Assembly (NCBI GenBank): GCA_015680905.1
Contig: CM027384.1
Location: 68,083,001-68,147,000, forward strand
Reading direction: 5' to 3'
From: Coptis chinensis
Lineage: Eukaryota; Streptophyta; Magnoliopsida; Ranunculales; Ranunculaceae
Length of the DNA: 64,000 nucleotides
The notes below the pieces were generated by a model. That model was given only the letters and a program-made list of their open reading frames with translations. It made no database searches and was not told the origin of the DNA. Every line of letters starts with the position of its first letter. Within the stretch, counting starts at the first letter, position 1. Of this stretch, positions 63,607 through 64,000 are shown piece by piece. The position numbers and the translations under genes were made by a program.

Positions 63607-64000
63607 TGGATAAAGTAGAAAGACGGTGTACTTCCGAGCAAGACCTTATTAGACGCAGAGAGACTAGGTACGGTCGGTAGAGAAAGTATACGGCCTTGTG
63701 TGTTCGGCCCCGAAGTCGAAGCCCTATTTCGAAGCCCACACAGTAATTGTGGTAACCAACTTGCCCTTCAAGCAGGCTCTGAGGGCTGAAAAATCAGGGA
63801 GAATGCTGAAATGGGCCGTGATGCTTAGTTCATATGAGATTCAGTATCAAGTTAGCACGGCGGAGAAGGCTCAGGCAGTGGCGGAATTCTTGGCGGAGTT
63901 CCCTGCAGAGGATCCTACCTGGGGGGAGGAGATGGTTTTGGAGCCCGAGAGAGAGGAGGAACTGGATTGTTTGAACCCCTGGGATGTGCGGAATGGTTGG
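63607..64000 (+). pseudogene. Tat-type RNase H region, heavily decayed
   Basis: Scraps such as LPSKTLLDAE, PEVEALFRSPH and QAVAEFLAEF-like pieces in shifting frames correspond to RNase H of Tat elements (the YFVSKxLxxAExRYxxxEK and VVVLTNxPLxxxL regions). Many stops and frame changes occur, and the window ends within it. Confidence 0.6.

Larger units (their letters stand above)
59982..64000 (+). mobile_element. Tat-type Ty3/gypsy LTR retrotransposon, 5' part (continues past the window)
   Basis: A short LTR (59982-60308) is followed by a TGGCGCC primer site, gag, protease, RT and the start of RNase H in gypsy order. Gag and RT motifs match the Tat group. The element is much richer in GC than the flanking DNA. 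Stops and frameshifts occur in every part, so this copy is inactive. The right LTR and integrase are outside the window. Confidence 0.9.

Overview
The window is nuclear DNA of a flowering plant, almost certainly a eudicot. Genes have GT-AG introns of 0.1-2.5 kb, intergenic DNA is AT-rich, and more than half of the window is transposon. The species cannot be named from the sequence alone.

Host genes, left to right. (1) The 3' end of a cytosolic-type pyruvate kinase gene (1-1367, +). (2) A small two-exon gene for a 122-residue one-pass membrane protein of unknown role (1983-4829, +). (3) A four-exon BTB/POZ-NPH3 gene (7344-11797, +). (4) A seven-exon gene (12577-17452, +) joining a trihelix DNA-binding domain to a bacterial-type UMP kinase. 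(5) An LRR receptor-like kinase (38657-40702, -) whose kinase half carries a one-base frameshift and lacks the usual catalytic Asp. The first four genes lie head to tail, but nothing suggests a shared pathway. Their exons were joined by hand; reading phase closes at every junction.

Repeats. 18409-19345 is a long inverted repeat built from two opposed copies of one exon plus the start of its intron, with a MITE near the hairpin tip. A Ty1/copia element fills 19411-37936. It is split by a younger Athila-type Ty3/gypsy element (20793-33653) with a perfect target duplication. The gypsy element has gag and protease remnants but no reverse transcriptase or integrase that I can see, and holds extra unrecognised coding remnants. 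42180-45387 is a pair of minisatellite arrays ending in Helitron-like 3' termini. 46815-47370 is a PIF/Harbinger MITE. 48131-51704 is a Mutator-like element with about 106-bp terminal inverted repeats and a FAR1-type transposase broken by three small frameshifts. 52262-52979 is a hAT MITE. A second Helitron 3' end lies at 53398. From 59982 to the window end is the 5' part of a Tat-type gypsy element.

Small RNA-related relics and pseudogenes: a U6 snRNA fragment (6712-6770), a SINE-like relic in an intron (16096-16200), a tRNA-like sequence inside the Mutator-like element (51010-51090) and a decayed eEF1A retro-pseudogene (57675-58245).

Most notable: two MITEs (5796-6163 and 18633-19063) share terminal inverted repeats starting CAtrG, are packed with ATATCG-type repeats and have perfect 8-bp target duplications. 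I do not know this family by name. The inverted-repeat locus that one of them interrupts is a plausible source of small RNAs.
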